Shown in pieces: positions 1 to 8,877 of a stretch of DNA of 64,000 bases. Position 1 is the stretch's first letter. Every line of letters starts with the position of its first letter. The position numbers and the translations under genes were made by a program. The DNA lies in the NCBI RefSeq assembly GCF_025369935.1, contig NZ_CP104467.1, forward strand, positions 5,649,001-5,713,000. Direction: 5' to 3'. A model generated the notes under the pieces. That model did no database searches and was not told where the DNA came from. It saw nothing but the letters and a program-made list of their open reading frames with translations. Origin of the DNA: Paenibacillus andongensis (GTDB taxonomy: Bacteria; Bacillota; Bacilli; Paenibacillales; NBRC-103111).

Positions 1-199
1 GCTTCAACTGCCTAGAGGTGTTACTTTAGTTAAGACAGAAGGCGCTTATACGAAACAGCAGCATGATATGTTAATGACCGTCACTACACGCTATGAACTC
101 GTAGAATTAAAGCGAATTATTAAGAAGATAGACCCGAAAGCATTCGTGAATATCGTTGAAACCGTTGGTGTCGTCGGGGAATTCCGCAAGCTTAAGTGA
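1..199 (+). CDS. YitT/DUF2179 family membrane protein, C-terminal fragment
   Basis: The open frame enters from the left edge and ends at the TGA at 197-199, so only the last 65 residues are visible. They read as a compact soluble domain with the pattern LPRGVT, EGAYT, a tyrosine-rich strand and a terminal VVETVGVVGEF-like stretch. This matches the DUF2179 domain that closes YitT-family membrane proteins of Firmicutes, where several N-terminal transmembrane segments precede it. Those segments lie outside the window. The cellular role of the family is not established. Family call from memory of the domain pattern; the missing N-terminus limits certainty. Confidence 0.72.
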   Translation, partial: LQLPRGVTLVKTEGAYTKQQHDMLMTVTTRYELVELKRIIKKIDPKAFVNIVETVGVVGEFRKLK

Positions 200-329
200 G
201 TAATCGTGCAATCCGCCTCTTTATTCCAAGTTGAATTGTGTTATAATGATAATAATTTCATATAGTTCTGGTTTTCATCGTGAGTGGTTCAGGCGTAGTT
301 CTTATTCTAATCTTTTGATTGGAAGGGTG

Positions 330-524
330 ATGCTTGTGGAGACAGTCAAATTATCCAGGATTGTAATGAAATTAACACCCGAGTTGTACCCCTTCTTAAC
401 CAGCTATGAGCTGGACTCCGAGATCGTCCTCCGGTTTGGCATTGAGGCGCTCGAAGCAGAAGATGTCATGGAAATTATTCAGTTCAGCATTACGGAACAT
501 CATAAAGACGCCCTTTATCATTAA
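330..524 (+). CDS. Small hypothetical protein (64 aa)
   Basis: The frame is open from 231, but the ATG at 330 is directly preceded by GGAAGGGTG and starts a compact acidic protein (MLVETVKLSRIVMKLTPELY...). No transmembrane segment or signal peptide is visible. The C-terminal half is acidic and probably helical (EALEAEDVMEII). The stop codon lies inside the loop of the following terminator, as often seen for genuine small genes. It sits between a YitT-family gene and tatA. I do not recognise the family and cannot assign a function. Confidence 0.6.
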   Translation: MLVETVKLSRIVMKLTPELYPFLTSYELDSEIVLRFGIEALEAEDVMEIIQFSITEHHKDALYH

Positions 525-537
525 GGGGCGTCTTTTT
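504..537 (+). terminator. Intrinsic terminator
   Basis: A 10-bp perfect stem AAAGACGCCC / GGGCGTCTTT is followed by a run of T. It closes the 64-residue gene and overlaps its stop codon. Confidence 0.9.
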
Positions 538-654
538 CTGGTTACCTATCGCTTTATTCAATGAATGTTATTGAGTTTGTAATAATTAGGGTATATAGGT
601 TATGATAAGATCATGGTATACTAGAACTAAGATAAACTAATGGAGGTGTCTGGA

Positions 655-891
655 ATGGGAGCATTATCTCCTTGGCACATCATCTTAATCGCAATTGTTG
701 CCCTTCTTTTGTTTGGGCCTAATAAACTGCCTGAACTTGGCAGAGGTTTTGGCAAAATGTTTCGTGAATTTAAAGATGCAACGAATGGAAATGGCGGCAA
801 TATAACTACTGATGATCAGCCTGCACCGGTTCGTAAAGAGATTAATCCTGCAGAAGTCACGAAAACCGAATCAGGACAAGTTCAGAAATAA
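655..891 (+). CDS. tatA: Sec-independent translocase subunit TatA
   Basis: This is a 78-residue TatA/TatE-family protein. It has one N-terminal transmembrane helix (about residues 5-22, IILIAIVALLLFGPNKLPEL), the FGPNKLPELGR hinge and an amphipathic helix (GFGKMFREFKDATN), followed by a polar tail. TatA oligomers form the pore of the twin-arginine pathway that exports folded proteins. An upstream ATG at 640 is in frame, but the GGAGGTG at 642-648 lies inside that extension and fits the ATG at 655, so I chose 655. No tatC is present nearby in this window. A terminator follows directly. Confidence 0.93.
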   Translation: MGALSPWHIILIAIVALLLFGPNKLPELGRGFGKMFREFKDATNGNGGNITTDDQPAPVRKEINPAEVTKTESGQVQK

Positions 892-895
892 GTCC

Positions 896-931
896 AAACA
901 CCCGGCTAAATTTGCTACCGGGTGTTTTTTT
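896..931. terminator. Bidirectional intrinsic terminator
   Basis: A perfect 10-bp stem AAACACCCGG / CCGGGTGTTT with a T-run on the plus strand. It lies between convergent tatA and the MFS gene and can serve both. Confidence 0.88.
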
Positions 932-935
932 ACGT

Positions 936-2093
936 CTAGCTTCTTCTACGCATTACGACTTGAGTAGCGAAGAACATACCTGCTGCTATGGCCGACATGA
1001 CGGATGCAAACACATACATGCTTGCGCCCCCCCACTGCTCACTCAACCAACCGCCGACTGAACCTCCGATAATGCCTGCAAGCCCCATGAACACCATCGC
1101 AAGAATGGACTGCCCCGTTGAGCCAAATTGCTCCGGAAGAAGGCGTACGACATACTGTACAGCAACGATCCACAGAACAGCAAAGGTGACCATATGTGTC
1201 GTCTGCAAACCAATAAGCACCCATGGATCGCTGAAGAACGTGTAGAGTATCCAACGTATCGTATATAAGACCGAAACGAGGCCTAAGATGGTCAGTTCAT
1301 GATATCGATGTATGTACCGATTGATATAGGCAAATACCGGAATTTCCGTACAGGCCGCAATGGCCCATGCCCAGCTGACCATAGAGTCCGTAGCACCTAA
1401 TTTATTCAGATATAATCCTAATAGTGCATCGTTCATTCGATGTGGAATGGATATCATCAGAACCATGACCATAAACCATAAGAAGTTTTTATTTTTGAAA
1501 ATAGTACCAATCGTACTTAATGTTATTCGCTGTCCGCTGCCTTTCTCGTCTTTGATAAAAGCAAGCAGTAGAAATGGGAAGATCCATAACGCCCAATAAA
1601 AATAAGGTATGTTCGCTACCCCACCTAATTCTTCGAGTAAGAGACCTGAAATTAGAGCAACACCCGAGAATCCGATAGAACCCCATAATCGGACGGATCC
1701 ATACGACATCCCACGCTGCGCCGTTGATTTGACAACCAAATTGTCGATGAGTGGAATGGATGGCAGCAAGAAGAAATAAAGCATTAAAATAAATCCAAGT
1801 GTAAGCCCGAAGCCTTTTGTTAAAAACAAGCCTAAACTTCCTAGTAAGGAAAGACTCCAAAGTAAAAATACGATATTCCTCACGGAGTTGAATCGGTCGC
1901 TGACATAACCCCAGAACGGCTGTGCGAATATGGAGATGAAGGGACCTATCATCATTAAGAGTCCAATCTCGCTAGCTGAATAGCCCTTACTTTGCAAATA
2001 TAAAGGTAAATAGGGCAATAAAATGGCACTAGATGCATAGTAAAAAAAATTAACGCCAGATAATGAAATAATCTGTTTATCAAGTTTCAACAA
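936..2093 (-). CDS. MFS transporter (MFS_1-like/HCAT family)
   Basis: This 385-residue polytopic membrane protein has about twelve hydrophobic segments and an early loop QPFWGYVSDRF, a version of the MFS signature between helices 2 and 3. Its overall pattern matches the MFS_1-like family that includes phenylpropionate and sugar-like transporters. The start is a TTG at 2093 with AGAGGG six bases upstream; no in-frame ATG offers a better site. It is similar throughout to the MFS gene at 10776-11960, for example HRMNDALLGLYLNKLGATDS against HRFNDGFLALYMRQLGASDS, so the two are paralogues. The substrate cannot be read from the sequence. Confidence 0.85.
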   Translation of the reverse strand: MLKLDKQIISLSGVNFFYYASSAILLPYLPLYLQSKGYSASEIGLLMMIGPFISIFAQPFWGYVSDRFNSVRNIVFLLWSLSLLGSLGLFLTKGFGLTLGFILMLYFFLLPSIPLIDNLVVKSTAQRGMSYGSVRLWGSIGFSGVALISGLLLEELGGVANIPYFYWALWIFPFLLLAFIKDEKGSGQRITLSTIGTIFKNKNFLWFMVMVLMISIPHRMNDALLGLYLNKLGATDSMVSWAWAIAACTEIPVFAYINRYIHRYHELTILGLVSVLYTIRWILYTFFSDPWVLIGLQTTHMVTFAVLWIVAVQYVVRLLPEQFGSTGQSILAMVFMGLAGIIGGSVGGWLSEQWGGASMYVFASVMSAIAAGMFFATQVVMRRRS

Positions 2094-2198
2094 TGATAAC
2101 CCTCTTTCTACAAACCTCTACAAATTTCCTCTGTGCGTAGTTTCCCGCTTGCTTTATAATAAAAGCTAGAAACAAAGATTGGAGAGGACTTATACATC

Positions 2199-3380
2199 AT
2201 GGAAATATTACTTGCTTCACTTGCCCTAATCTGGGGCAATGTAACGGCCGCTAACCCGGATGCTACTTTTGAACAGCTTGTACAAGCTTCTCTGAATGCG
2301 AAGAATGCTGTTGCAATTGTTCAACCCAATCCGTCCCAAGAGATGGATCCACTCGCTCCAGTTAACAAACAGGACCCACAGAAGGATGCACCTGTTGTTA
2401 AAGGTATTTACGCAACAGCCCATAGCGCTGGAGGTTCACGCCTAAACACACTTGTAAAGCTGCTGGACGACACGGAACTTAACTCAATGGTTATCGATGT
2501 TAAGGATGATTGGGGTTACATCACTTGGCAAACAGGGAACGCAGAGCTTGAGGCGATGGGCACGACACAGAAAATAATAGGTAATATGCCTGGTTTAATG
2601 AGTACCTTGAGCGAACATCATATTTATCCAATTGGCCGTATCGTTGTATTCAAGGACACGGTTCTTGCCAAGAAGAAACCAGAATGGTCTTTCGTCAATC
2701 CAGATGGAACACTGTGGGGCAACGGTAAAAACCCGCCGGACAGCTTCGTAAATCCGTATAACAAAGAAGTATGGGATTACAATATCGCCGTTGCTAAAGA
2801 AGCCGTAAAAGCTGGATTTAAAGAAATTCAATTCGACTACGTCCGATTCCCGGAAGGTTTCGAGAAAAGAGCTGACATTCTCAAGTATACCAAGGATGAA
2901 CGTTCACGTATTGATGCAGTTGCTTCCTTCGTCAAATATGCCAAAGAACAATTGCAGCCGCTTGGTGTTCGTGTATCTGTTGATATTTTTGGTTATGCGG
3001 CCTCTGTTCCGGCAGCCGAAGGCATTGGTCAAGATTTCGAGAAAATCTCTCAAAATGTCGATGTCATCGCTCCCATGATTTATCCAAGTCATTACAGCAC
3101 AGGCTGGTTTGGCTCCAAAGTACCGGATGCAGCACCTTTTGTCACTATCGATGGAGCATCTAAGGACACAACCAAGAAGCTGGAAGCCATTGATAAGAAA
3201 GGTTGGAAGCCGATTGTTCGACCTTGGATTCAAGATTTCACTGCTTCTTGGGTGCCTGGTTATATCAAGTACGGTAAGCATGAAGTGGAAGAACAAATAC
3301 GTGCATTGAAGGAAAACGGCGTGAATGAGTTCCTCCTTTGGAACGCCAATAACAACTACACACCTGATGTGAAATACTAA
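2199..3380 (+). CDS. Putative glycoside hydrolase (DUF4015 type)
   Basis: A 393-residue protein. A short hydrophobic N-terminus (MEILLASLALIWGNVTAANP) may be an export signal, followed by a linker. From about residue 65 the sequence KGIYATAHSAGG, SMVIDVKDDWGYITW, and IQFDYVRFPEG follows the pattern of the putative glycosyl hydrolase domain PF13200, a TIM-barrel-like family with conserved acidic residues. Cell-wall or polysaccharide cleavage is likely but the substrate is unknown. GGAGAGG precedes the ATG. A TATAAT at 2155-2160 may be the -10 box, but its -35 is poor. A terminator follows. Confidence 0.78.
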   Translation: MEILLASLALIWGNVTAANPDATFEQLVQASLNAKNAVAIVQPNPSQEMDPLAPVNKQDPQKDAPVVKGIYATAHSAGGSRLNTLVKLLDDTELNSMVIDVKDDWGYITWQTGNAELEAMGTTQKIIGNMPGLMSTLSEHHIYPIGRIVVFKDTVLAKKKPEWSFVNPDGTLWGNGKNPPDSFVNPYNKEVWDYNIAVAKEAVKAGFKEIQFDYVRFPEGFEKRADILKYTKDERSRIDAVASFVKYAKEQLQPLGVRVSVDIFGYAASVPAAEGIGQDFEKISQNVDVIAPMIYPSHYSTGWFGSKVPDAAPFVTIDGASKDTTKKLEAIDKKGWKPIVRPWIQDFTASWVPGYIKYGKHEVEEQIRALKENGVNEFLLWNANNNYTPDVKY

Positions 3381-3387
3381 CATAGAG

Positions 3388-3424
3388 ACACCCTGAGGGC
3401 ATTAAGAGCTCTCGGGGTGTTTAC
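3388..3424 (+). terminator. Intrinsic terminator
   Basis: The stem ACACCCTGAG / CTCTCGGGGTGT, with one bulge, is followed by TTTACTTT. It lies just after the putative glycosidase gene. Confidence 0.78.
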
Positions 3425-3555
3425 TTTCGTTTTCGGTTTGATTTATCATGTAATCAGGATTTATGTTACCAGAATGACTAGAGTTATGTACAATCAAAGA
3501 AACTTATAGGATTGGACTTACATTTTCTCACTGACATTAAAGGAGTTGAAATGCA

Positions 3556-4509
3556 ATGAATATTGTCGCCATAACTGGGATGGATTTGACTTCCATGCAA
3601 AAGCAGATGCCGCAAGACTTGAAGGAACGCTGCCAATTTCATTGGTTTAAATCTTCAAGTGAAGCTGGAGAACACATTGCAGATGCAGATGTCATTATCA
3701 CGGCTGGCCGCCTGAATCCGGACACCCTCAAGCAAGCGACCAAGCTGAAATGGATGCAAACCATATCTGCCGGCGTTGATAAACTCCCGCTGCAAGAATT
3801 GGCAGAACGAAATGTCATACTAACCAATGCCCGTGGGGTACATACGATCCAGATGAGTGAATTTACGCTAAGTCTCATGCTGCAGTGGGTTCGTAAAGCG
3901 AATCTTCTCCATGAGCGTCAGCAAAGTAAAATATGGGACAATAAAGTCAGTTTTGATGAGCTTTACGGTAAAACGATTGGCATTATTGGTGCTGGTGCAA
4001 TCGGTGAAGCAGTTGCTCGCAAAGCTAAGGCCTTTGATATGACTGTCATTGGTTTGAATCGTTCCGGTTCGCCTCATCCTGCTTTCGATTCGACGGTCAG
4101 CGGAGAAGAAGGTTTGACGACTTTGCTTTCACAAAGTGATTTCGTCGTCCTTCTACTACCTAGCACAGCTAAAACGCGAGGCTTCTTGACCAAAGAACAT
4201 CTTCGCTTAATGAAACCAAGTGCTTTCTTAATCAATTTGGCTCGTGGTGATGTCATTGAGGAAGAGGATTTGATCCATGCGCTGCAAGAAGGCAAACTGG
4301 CAGGTGCTGCACTCGATGTTTTTGAGCAGGAGCCTTTACCTGCAACTTCTCCCCTATGGAACATGGATAATGTTATCCTAACTCCGCATATCGCTGGATC
4401 TTCCGCTCACTACACGGAGCGAGTTTCCACCATTTTCTACCATAATATGAGAGCTATTCTAGATGGCACCGAGATGATGAATGTCGTTGATTTAACAGAA
4501 GGTTATTAA
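3556..4509 (+). CDS. D-2-hydroxyacid dehydrogenase
   Basis: This 317-residue protein matches the D-isomer-specific 2-hydroxyacid dehydrogenase family, which interconverts 2-keto acids and D-2-hydroxy acids with NAD(P)H. Visible hallmarks are the Rossmann dinucleotide motif GIIGAGAIG near residue 140 and the catalytic triad: Arg in NLARGDVI, Glu in FEQEPLP and His in LTPHIAG. An N-terminal substrate-binding part carries ISAGVDKLP, typical of the family. An AAAGGAG precedes the ATG at 3556. It is a single gene between two terminators. The exact substrate, for example phosphoglycerate-like or glyoxylate/hydroxypyruvate, is not decidable. Confidence 0.9.
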   Translation: MNIVAITGMDLTSMQKQMPQDLKERCQFHWFKSSSEAGEHIADADVIITAGRLNPDTLKQATKLKWMQTISAGVDKLPLQELAERNVILTNARGVHTIQMSEFTLSLMLQWVRKANLLHERQQSKIWDNKVSFDELYGKTIGIIGAGAIGEAVARKAKAFDMTVIGLNRSGSPHPAFDSTVSGEEGLTTLLSQSDFVVLLLPSTAKTRGFLTKEHLRLMKPSAFLINLARGDVIEEEDLIHALQEGKLAGAALDVFEQEPLPATSPLWNMDNVILTPHIAGSSAHYTERVSTIFYHNMRAILDGTEMMNVVDLTEGY

Positions 4510-4517
4510 CATATGAT

Positions 4518-4566
4518 AACGCCCCCCATCCCAAAGTTGAACTCCTAGGGATGGGGGGCGTTATTT
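4518..4566. terminator. Strong bidirectional terminator
   Basis: A perfect 15-bp stem AACGCCCCCCATCCC / GGGATGGGGGGCGTT is followed by ATTTTATTTATT. It lies between the convergent dehydrogenase and serS genes. Confidence 0.93.
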
Positions 4567-5849
4567 TATTTATTCGGGATGGCAGCAAGCCCTCTCATAT
4601 AAGGTCTCAGAGCTGCTGGCAGATATATTGAACCATCTGCTTGCTGATGATTCTCAAGTAATGGAATTAGAATTCTAGGTGTGGCTACAGCCGTATTATT
4701 AAGGGTATAGCAATAACGCAGCTCACCGTTCTTATCCCTATAACGTAATCCGCTGCGGCGAGCCTGAAAGTCAAGAAGGCTTGACGACGAGTGCGTTTCG
4801 CCATAGCTATTCCGGCTTGGCATCCATGTCTCAATGTCATACTGCTTGTAGTTTTTGGCACCCATATCTCCCGTACATACAGCAACAACACGATAAGGAA
4901 GTTCAAGTAAATCTAGAATATCTTCGGCATTCTGTGTAATTTGATCCAACATTTGTTCAGCAATGATAGGATCATTCTCACAAAGAATTACCTGCTCTAC
5001 TTTGGCAAATTGATGCACACGATATAATCCTCGTACATCTCTACCCGCCGAACCGGCTTCTTTACGGAAACAATTTGATACCGCTGCCAGTTGTATCGGC
5101 CCCTTCGATAAATCTATCATTTCATCCGCATAATATGAAACCAATGGACCTTCCGATGTGCCGACTAACCATTTATGTTCATCCTGCAATTCATAGGTCT
5201 GGTCCTTCCCAGCGGGGAAGAAGCCCGCATTCTGCAGCGTCTCTTCCCGCACCATCAGAGGGACATCCATTACCGTGAACCCTCGGTCTGAAAGCAGATC
5301 AAGAGCAAGCTGTTGAACAGCTCTGTGTAAGTATAGCCCCATCCCCTTGAGGTAGTAATTCCGGCTTCCAGCCACCTTCACTCCGCGGGGGAAATCGAAT
5401 AAATCCAACTCCTCACCGATTTGCATATGATCACGAGGCACAAATTCAAACGAGGTTGGCTGACCCACTAGTTTTCGTACAACATTATCTGCATCGGTAA
5501 CCCCGATTGGAGTTTCAGGTGAAACCAGATTCGGTACAGTTAACATTAGCTCATTGAACCGCTCCTCCAGTTCCGCAAGCCCCGCTTCGTACTCCGTTAA
5601 TGTTCGGTTCCAGCCGCGGACCTGATCTTTCAAAGCCTCGGCTTCTCCCTTTTTCTGACCAGCCATACACTGCGCAATCTGAGCTGATGCTCGATTGCGT
5701 TCCGTACGCAGCTGATCCACTTGTTGATGCAGCAGCCTTTTCTTCTCATCTACCTCAAGCAGCTCATCCAGGGGACATTCTACACCTTTATTATGAGCCG
5801 CTTCCTTCACTTGATCCTGATGCATTCGAATCCATTTGATATCCAACAT
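4566..5849 (-). CDS. serS: Seryl-tRNA synthetase, divergent type
   Basis: A 427-residue class II aminoacyl-tRNA synthetase that attaches serine to tRNA-Ser in the cytoplasm. An N-terminal long coiled-coil arm spans about residues 27-105. Motif 2 is well kept (FRKEAGSAGRDVRGLYRVHQF). Other signatures differ from the usual bacterial enzyme: TSEGPL replaces the TAEVPL-type serine loop, WMPSRNSYGETHSSSS replaces the usual EISSCSN, and motif 3 reads LNNTAVATPRILIPLLEN rather than the typical NGSGLAVGR. The ATG at 5849 begins the conserved MLDIKWIR start; the 36-codon upstream extension runs into the T-box leader and is rejected. T-box control suggests induction by uncharged tRNA-Ser. It may be a second SerRS. 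Confidence 0.9.
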   Translation of the reverse strand: MLDIKWIRMHQDQVKEAAHNKGVECPLDELLEVDEKKRLLHQQVDQLRTERNRASAQIAQCMAGQKKGEAEALKDQVRGWNRTLTEYEAGLAELEERFNELMLTVPNLVSPETPIGVTDADNVVRKLVGQPTSFEFVPRDHMQIGEELDLFDFPRGVKVAGSRNYYLKGMGLYLHRAVQQLALDLLSDRGFTVMDVPLMVREETLQNAGFFPAGKDQTYELQDEHKWLVGTSEGPLVSYYADEMIDLSKGPIQLAAVSNCFRKEAGSAGRDVRGLYRVHQFAKVEQVILCENDPIIAEQMLDQITQNAEDILDLLELPYRVVAVCTGDMGAKNYKQYDIETWMPSRNSYGETHSSSSLLDFQARRSGLRYRDKNGELRYCYTLNNTAVATPRILIPLLENHQQADGSIYLPAALRPYMRGLAAIPNK

Positions 5850-5882
5850 ACCGCTCACCGCTTCCTTTTCTATTATGGGAAA

Positions 5883-6100
5883 AAGACAAAGAACGCCCCT
5901 GTCCGATTGGGACGAGGAGCGTTCTGCTCGCGGTGCCACCCAACTTGATGATGACATTCAATATGTCATCATCCGCTTGGTTCCGCGATAACGGGCGGTG
6001 CCGGTTTATTTAGAGTAAAGCGAAGTATCCTGCGCCTTACCGATCATGAACGTCTCCGAGTTGGATGCTCTTCACAGACCTAATGTCGCTTTGTATTTGT
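5883..6100 (-). ncRNA. T-box leader of serS
   Basis: Read on the minus strand, the leader carries the hallmark T-box sequence GGTGGCACCGCGAG (5940-5927), followed by a terminator whose stem starts AGAACGCTCCTCGTCCC and ends with GGGGCGTTCTTT (5924-5885). A long stem I can form upstream (AAAGCGA with TCGCTTT among the pairings). T-boxes bind uncharged tRNA and switch from termination to readthrough. A serine specifier codon is expected; a TCG in the 3' side of stem I is a candidate, but I could not fix it by hand. Confidence 0.93.
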
Positions 6101-6105
6101 TCGAA

Positions 6106-6134
6106 ATTATAAACGAAGATATGATACAGGTCAA
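6106..6134 (-). promoter_or_regulatory. sigma-A promoter of serS leader
   Basis: On the minus strand, TTGACC (6134-6129) and a perfect TATAAT (6111-6106) are separated by exactly 17 bases. Transcription would begin near 6098, at the 5' end of the T-box leader. Confidence 0.88.
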
Positions 6135-6156
6135 TAGCATTTGTTCCAATGTAGAC

Positions 6157-7125
6157 CTACTGGGATAAACGACTTGCCAATTCATAAAGTTCTGTATTAA
6201 AAGGACGCTTCGTATTGACAACTAAATCAATATCGGTAGCTACTAATTCCCCTTTGATCACACCGCATGCTTTGGAAGAATCGCCTTCCATGAGCTTACG
6301 TACAGCGAAATCACCGAGACGGCTTGCCAGGATTCGGTCATTATGCGTAGGAGCTCCGCCGCGTTGAATATGGCCAAGAACTGTTACACGAGGCTCAATA
6401 CCGACAACCTCTGTAATTTGCTTAGCAATACCGTCCCCAGTTCCCGCACCTTCAGCGACGAGAATAATACTGTGACGTTTGCCATGGGCGAAGTTATCCT
6501 TCATACGGTTAGCCACTTCATTAATGTCGACCTCAACTTCAGGAACGATAATCGTTTCCGCCCCACTAGCGAGTCCAGCGTAAAGAGCAATCTCACCGCA
6601 GTGACGTCCCATGACTTCTACGACGGATGAACGTTCATGCGACGTCATCGTATCACGAAGCTTGTTGATCGCATCTACAACAATGCTTACTGCTGTATCA
6701 AAACCGATCGTAAAGTCTGTGAATGGGATGTCATTGTCAATTGTACCAGGCAGACCCATCGTTTTGATGCCCAACTTGCTTAACTTATTAGCACCTTGAT
6801 AAGATCCATCTCCACCAATTACGACTAGTCCATCGATGCCGCGCTTACGTAAGTTTTCCGCTGCAATTTGTTGGCCTTCTAGCGTTAAAAACTCTTTACA
6901 ACGAGCCGTTTGCAGAATGGTTCCCCCACGTTGAATGATATCTCCAACGCTGCGCAAATCCATTTGGCGAATATCATCGTTAATTAGACCATGGTAACCA
7001 CGTTGTACGGCATAGACTTCGAGACCATGGAATAATGCGCTTCTTACAACCGCACGGACGGCCGCGTTCATTCCCTGAGAGTCTCCGCCACTTGTTAGAA
7101 CGGCAATTGATTTTACTGCTGACAT
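6157..7125 (-). CDS. pfkA: ATP-dependent 6-phosphofructokinase
   Basis: This 322-residue enzyme phosphorylates fructose 6-phosphate to fructose 1,6-bisphosphate in glycolysis. It shows the ATP-binding start LTSGGDSQGMNAAVRA (usually GGDxPGMN, so Gln replaces Pro here), GGDGSYQGA, and the catalytic PGTIDNDI loop. Other family motifs are MGRHCGEIAL, LVAEGAG and LGHIQRGG. Length matches the usual 319-322 residues. GAAGGAGGAAATGAA precedes the ATG. It is not next to pyk in this window. No obvious terminator separates it from the serS promoter downstream. Confidence 0.96.
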   Translation of the reverse strand: MSAVKSIAVLTSGGDSQGMNAAVRAVVRSALFHGLEVYAVQRGYHGLINDDIRQMDLRSVGDIIQRGGTILQTARCKEFLTLEGQQIAAENLRKRGIDGLVVIGGDGSYQGANKLSKLGIKTMGLPGTIDNDIPFTDFTIGFDTAVSIVVDAINKLRDTMTSHERSSVVEVMGRHCGEIALYAGLASGAETIIVPEVEVDINEVANRMKDNFAHGKRHSIILVAEGAGTGDGIAKQITEVVGIEPRVTVLGHIQRGGAPTHNDRILASRLGDFAVRKLMEGDSSKACGVIKGELVATDIDLVVNTKRPFNTELYELASRLSQ

Positions 7126-7159
7126 TTCATTTCCTCCTTCAAATTCTTCTGAATGTCAT

Positions 7160-8239
7160 TCAAGATGACGTACGGATATACATGCTATTTAGCCAGAAAA
7201 ATAACCGGGTTAATGGACTATTTTTCATAAGACGCTTCGATATTTTCTTCACTTGGTGTTGGCCGTTGACCTTGGGATCTGACAAATAGAGCGCAAGCAA
7301 ACCTTCGATTATCATACGATGAAATCGCGGATGTTCCAAGAACAAAATTTTACTGCGAGCCTCTTGCACGATAAAGGCAATTCTCTCAACGGTTGCTTCC
7401 ATAGATTCATAATAACTGCAAAAGTTCAGGTCTCCACCCAAGATATCTTCTTCCTGATCGATTAAATAATCAAGTAGAATATGCAGTCCACACACATAGG
7501 GGAAATAGGCTTCCCGTATCGAATCGACCTGTTTTTCACTCAAATGAGGATCACAAGCTGCAAGAAAAAGCATAAACATGCCTAACGTTGAGCCTGTGGC
7601 TGCAGCAAATTCATTCCAAGAAATTTGGCTGTACCTATGATGATGTTGATCCCACCACTGATGAAGTTCAGGCTCCCGCATATCCTTGCGAATATGCTTG
7701 TACACTTGTAAATCACAGTATAAGGCCACGAAATCTCGCACCTGATCGGCTACTTGTGTATATGACGGAAGCTGACTAATACAAGACTGACACTTTTGGA
7801 CGAGTTCTGTTAAATAGTTTCCGTCCTCTTTTTCTTGTCTGTATGCATAGTAATCGTTCAAAGGCTTAGAAGGATCAACAGCATCCAACATGGATAGGTG
7901 CAATTGACGAAAATCCAGGGGGTCCAAGGATGTGCTGCGATCACAGAGATTATCTAAATAATCGCTAATCGTTTGAAACGCAACAATAAGCGGGATGAGT
8001 ACATGACGCATCGACAAATTAGCAGCCGCATAAACAGCGCCACCTTGACAATGAAATTGTTTCGTTGCGATGCTGGCCAGTGCTTGAGTACGCAGCTCGC
8101 TATCTGGGATATTCTCAGCCTTTGCTTTCCATATGGAAAGCTGATCGCTCACATCCGGTAAAATATATCGGTACACCCTGACCATTAATCGTATTGGGCC
8201 TTGTGGAACCTTTGTACTACTTTTGTCCAATTGCTTCAA
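7160..8239 (-). CDS. ytpB: Tetraprenyl-beta-curcumene synthase family (YtpB-like, DUF2600)
   Basis: A protein of about 359 residues matching the YtpB/DUF2600 family. In Bacillus subtilis YtpB cyclises the C35 diphosphate tetraprenyl-PP to tetraprenyl-beta-curcumene, a precursor of sesquarterpenes. The aspartate-rich DYLDNLCDR and a helical, soluble composition are visible. Later motifs include QHHHRYSQISWNEFAAATGST and DYLIDQEEDILGGDLNFC. The frame is open to 8329, but GGAGG lies eight bases upstream of a TTG at 8239, which I prefer; ATG 8266 is the alternative. The gene overlaps the end of the upstream 210-residue gene by 23 bases, indicating translational coupling. Confidence 0.85.
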   Translation of the reverse strand: MKQLDKSSTKVPQGPIRLMVRVYRYILPDVSDQLSIWKAKAENIPDSELRTQALASIATKQFHCQGGAVYAAANLSMRHVLIPLIVAFQTISDYLDNLCDRSTSLDPLDFRQLHLSMLDAVDPSKPLNDYYAYRQEKEDGNYLTELVQKCQSCISQLPSYTQVADQVRDFVALYCDLQVYKHIRKDMREPELHQWWDQHHHRYSQISWNEFAAATGSTLGMFMLFLAACDPHLSEKQVDSIREAYFPYVCGLHILLDYLIDQEEDILGGDLNFCSYYESMEATVERIAFIVQEARSKILFLEHPRFHRMIIEGLLALYLSDPKVNGQHQVKKISKRLMKNSPLTRLFFWLNSMYIRTSS

Positions 8240-8849
8240 GCAGACTTCCTCCACAACTTTGTTCATAGCAATACTGCAACAATAACTGCATTTCATATCG
8301 TTGAATATGCCGCAACCATTGATCAACAATAGGATTTTGAACCAGGGATACTTGTAATTCTACGATATCGATGAATACACAAGGAATCCATTCCGGAGAA
8401 GTAATAAGCACTTCAAGCTTCTGACGAAGGGCTTCATTGTCCAAATCCGCTAAGTCTTTTACTGTCAAATATTCACTCACATATTGTAGTAAGTTAGAGA
8501 AAATAGGATGATGACCGACATCATTGAACCAATATTTCGCATTGCTGTAGTCTCCCTCCATCCGATGCATGAGTGCATGCCAGTAGCTGCCTGTTGCATT
8601 CGTGATTTCCTGGGCAATATCATGGGATTTATCTAAACTCTCATTCAGTAAAAAAAGACCCGCTTTAATCGCCAAACCATAAGACTCTTGCCCCGAAGTG
8701 CCTTGGGTTATCATAGCTGGGACAAGCGCTTCAATGCGTGCATCCATGCTTCCATCCCATTCTTCAATCGGATATAAAGCAGGCAGATGCTCCAAGAGCG
8801 GCTTTGCAATAACTTCTAGCCAGTTATCCCCATCCTTATTGCTATGCAT
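8217..8849 (-). CDS. Hypothetical protein (210 aa), coupled to ytpB
   Basis: A soluble 210-residue protein without signal peptide or membrane segment. Its central block AGLFLLNESLDKSHDIAQ, GSYWHALMHRMEGDYSNAKYW and DVGHHPIF has conserved-looking His and Trp residues. I have the impression that this block recurs in uncharacterised bacterial proteins, but I know no function. GGGAG lies nine bases before the ATG. Its end overlaps the YtpB-like gene by 23 bases, so the two are very likely expressed together. A role linked to terpene formation is conjecture from position only. Confidence 0.72.
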   Translation of the reverse strand: MHSNKDGDNWLEVIAKPLLEHLPALYPIEEWDGSMDARIEALVPAMITQGTSGQESYGLAIKAGLFLLNESLDKSHDIAQEITNATGSYWHALMHRMEGDYSNAKYWFNDVGHHPIFSNLLQYVSEYLTVKDLADLDNEALRQKLEVLITSPEWIPCVFIDIVELQVSLVQNPIVDQWLRHIQRYEMQLLLQYCYEQSCGGSLLEAIGQK

Positions 8850-8877
8850 GCAGTCATTCTCCCTTCATTGACAACCA

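Noticed and set aside
5850-5957. 36-codon N-terminal extension of serS
   Set aside because: It lies in the T-box terminator and anti-terminator region and is not part of the SerRS family start.
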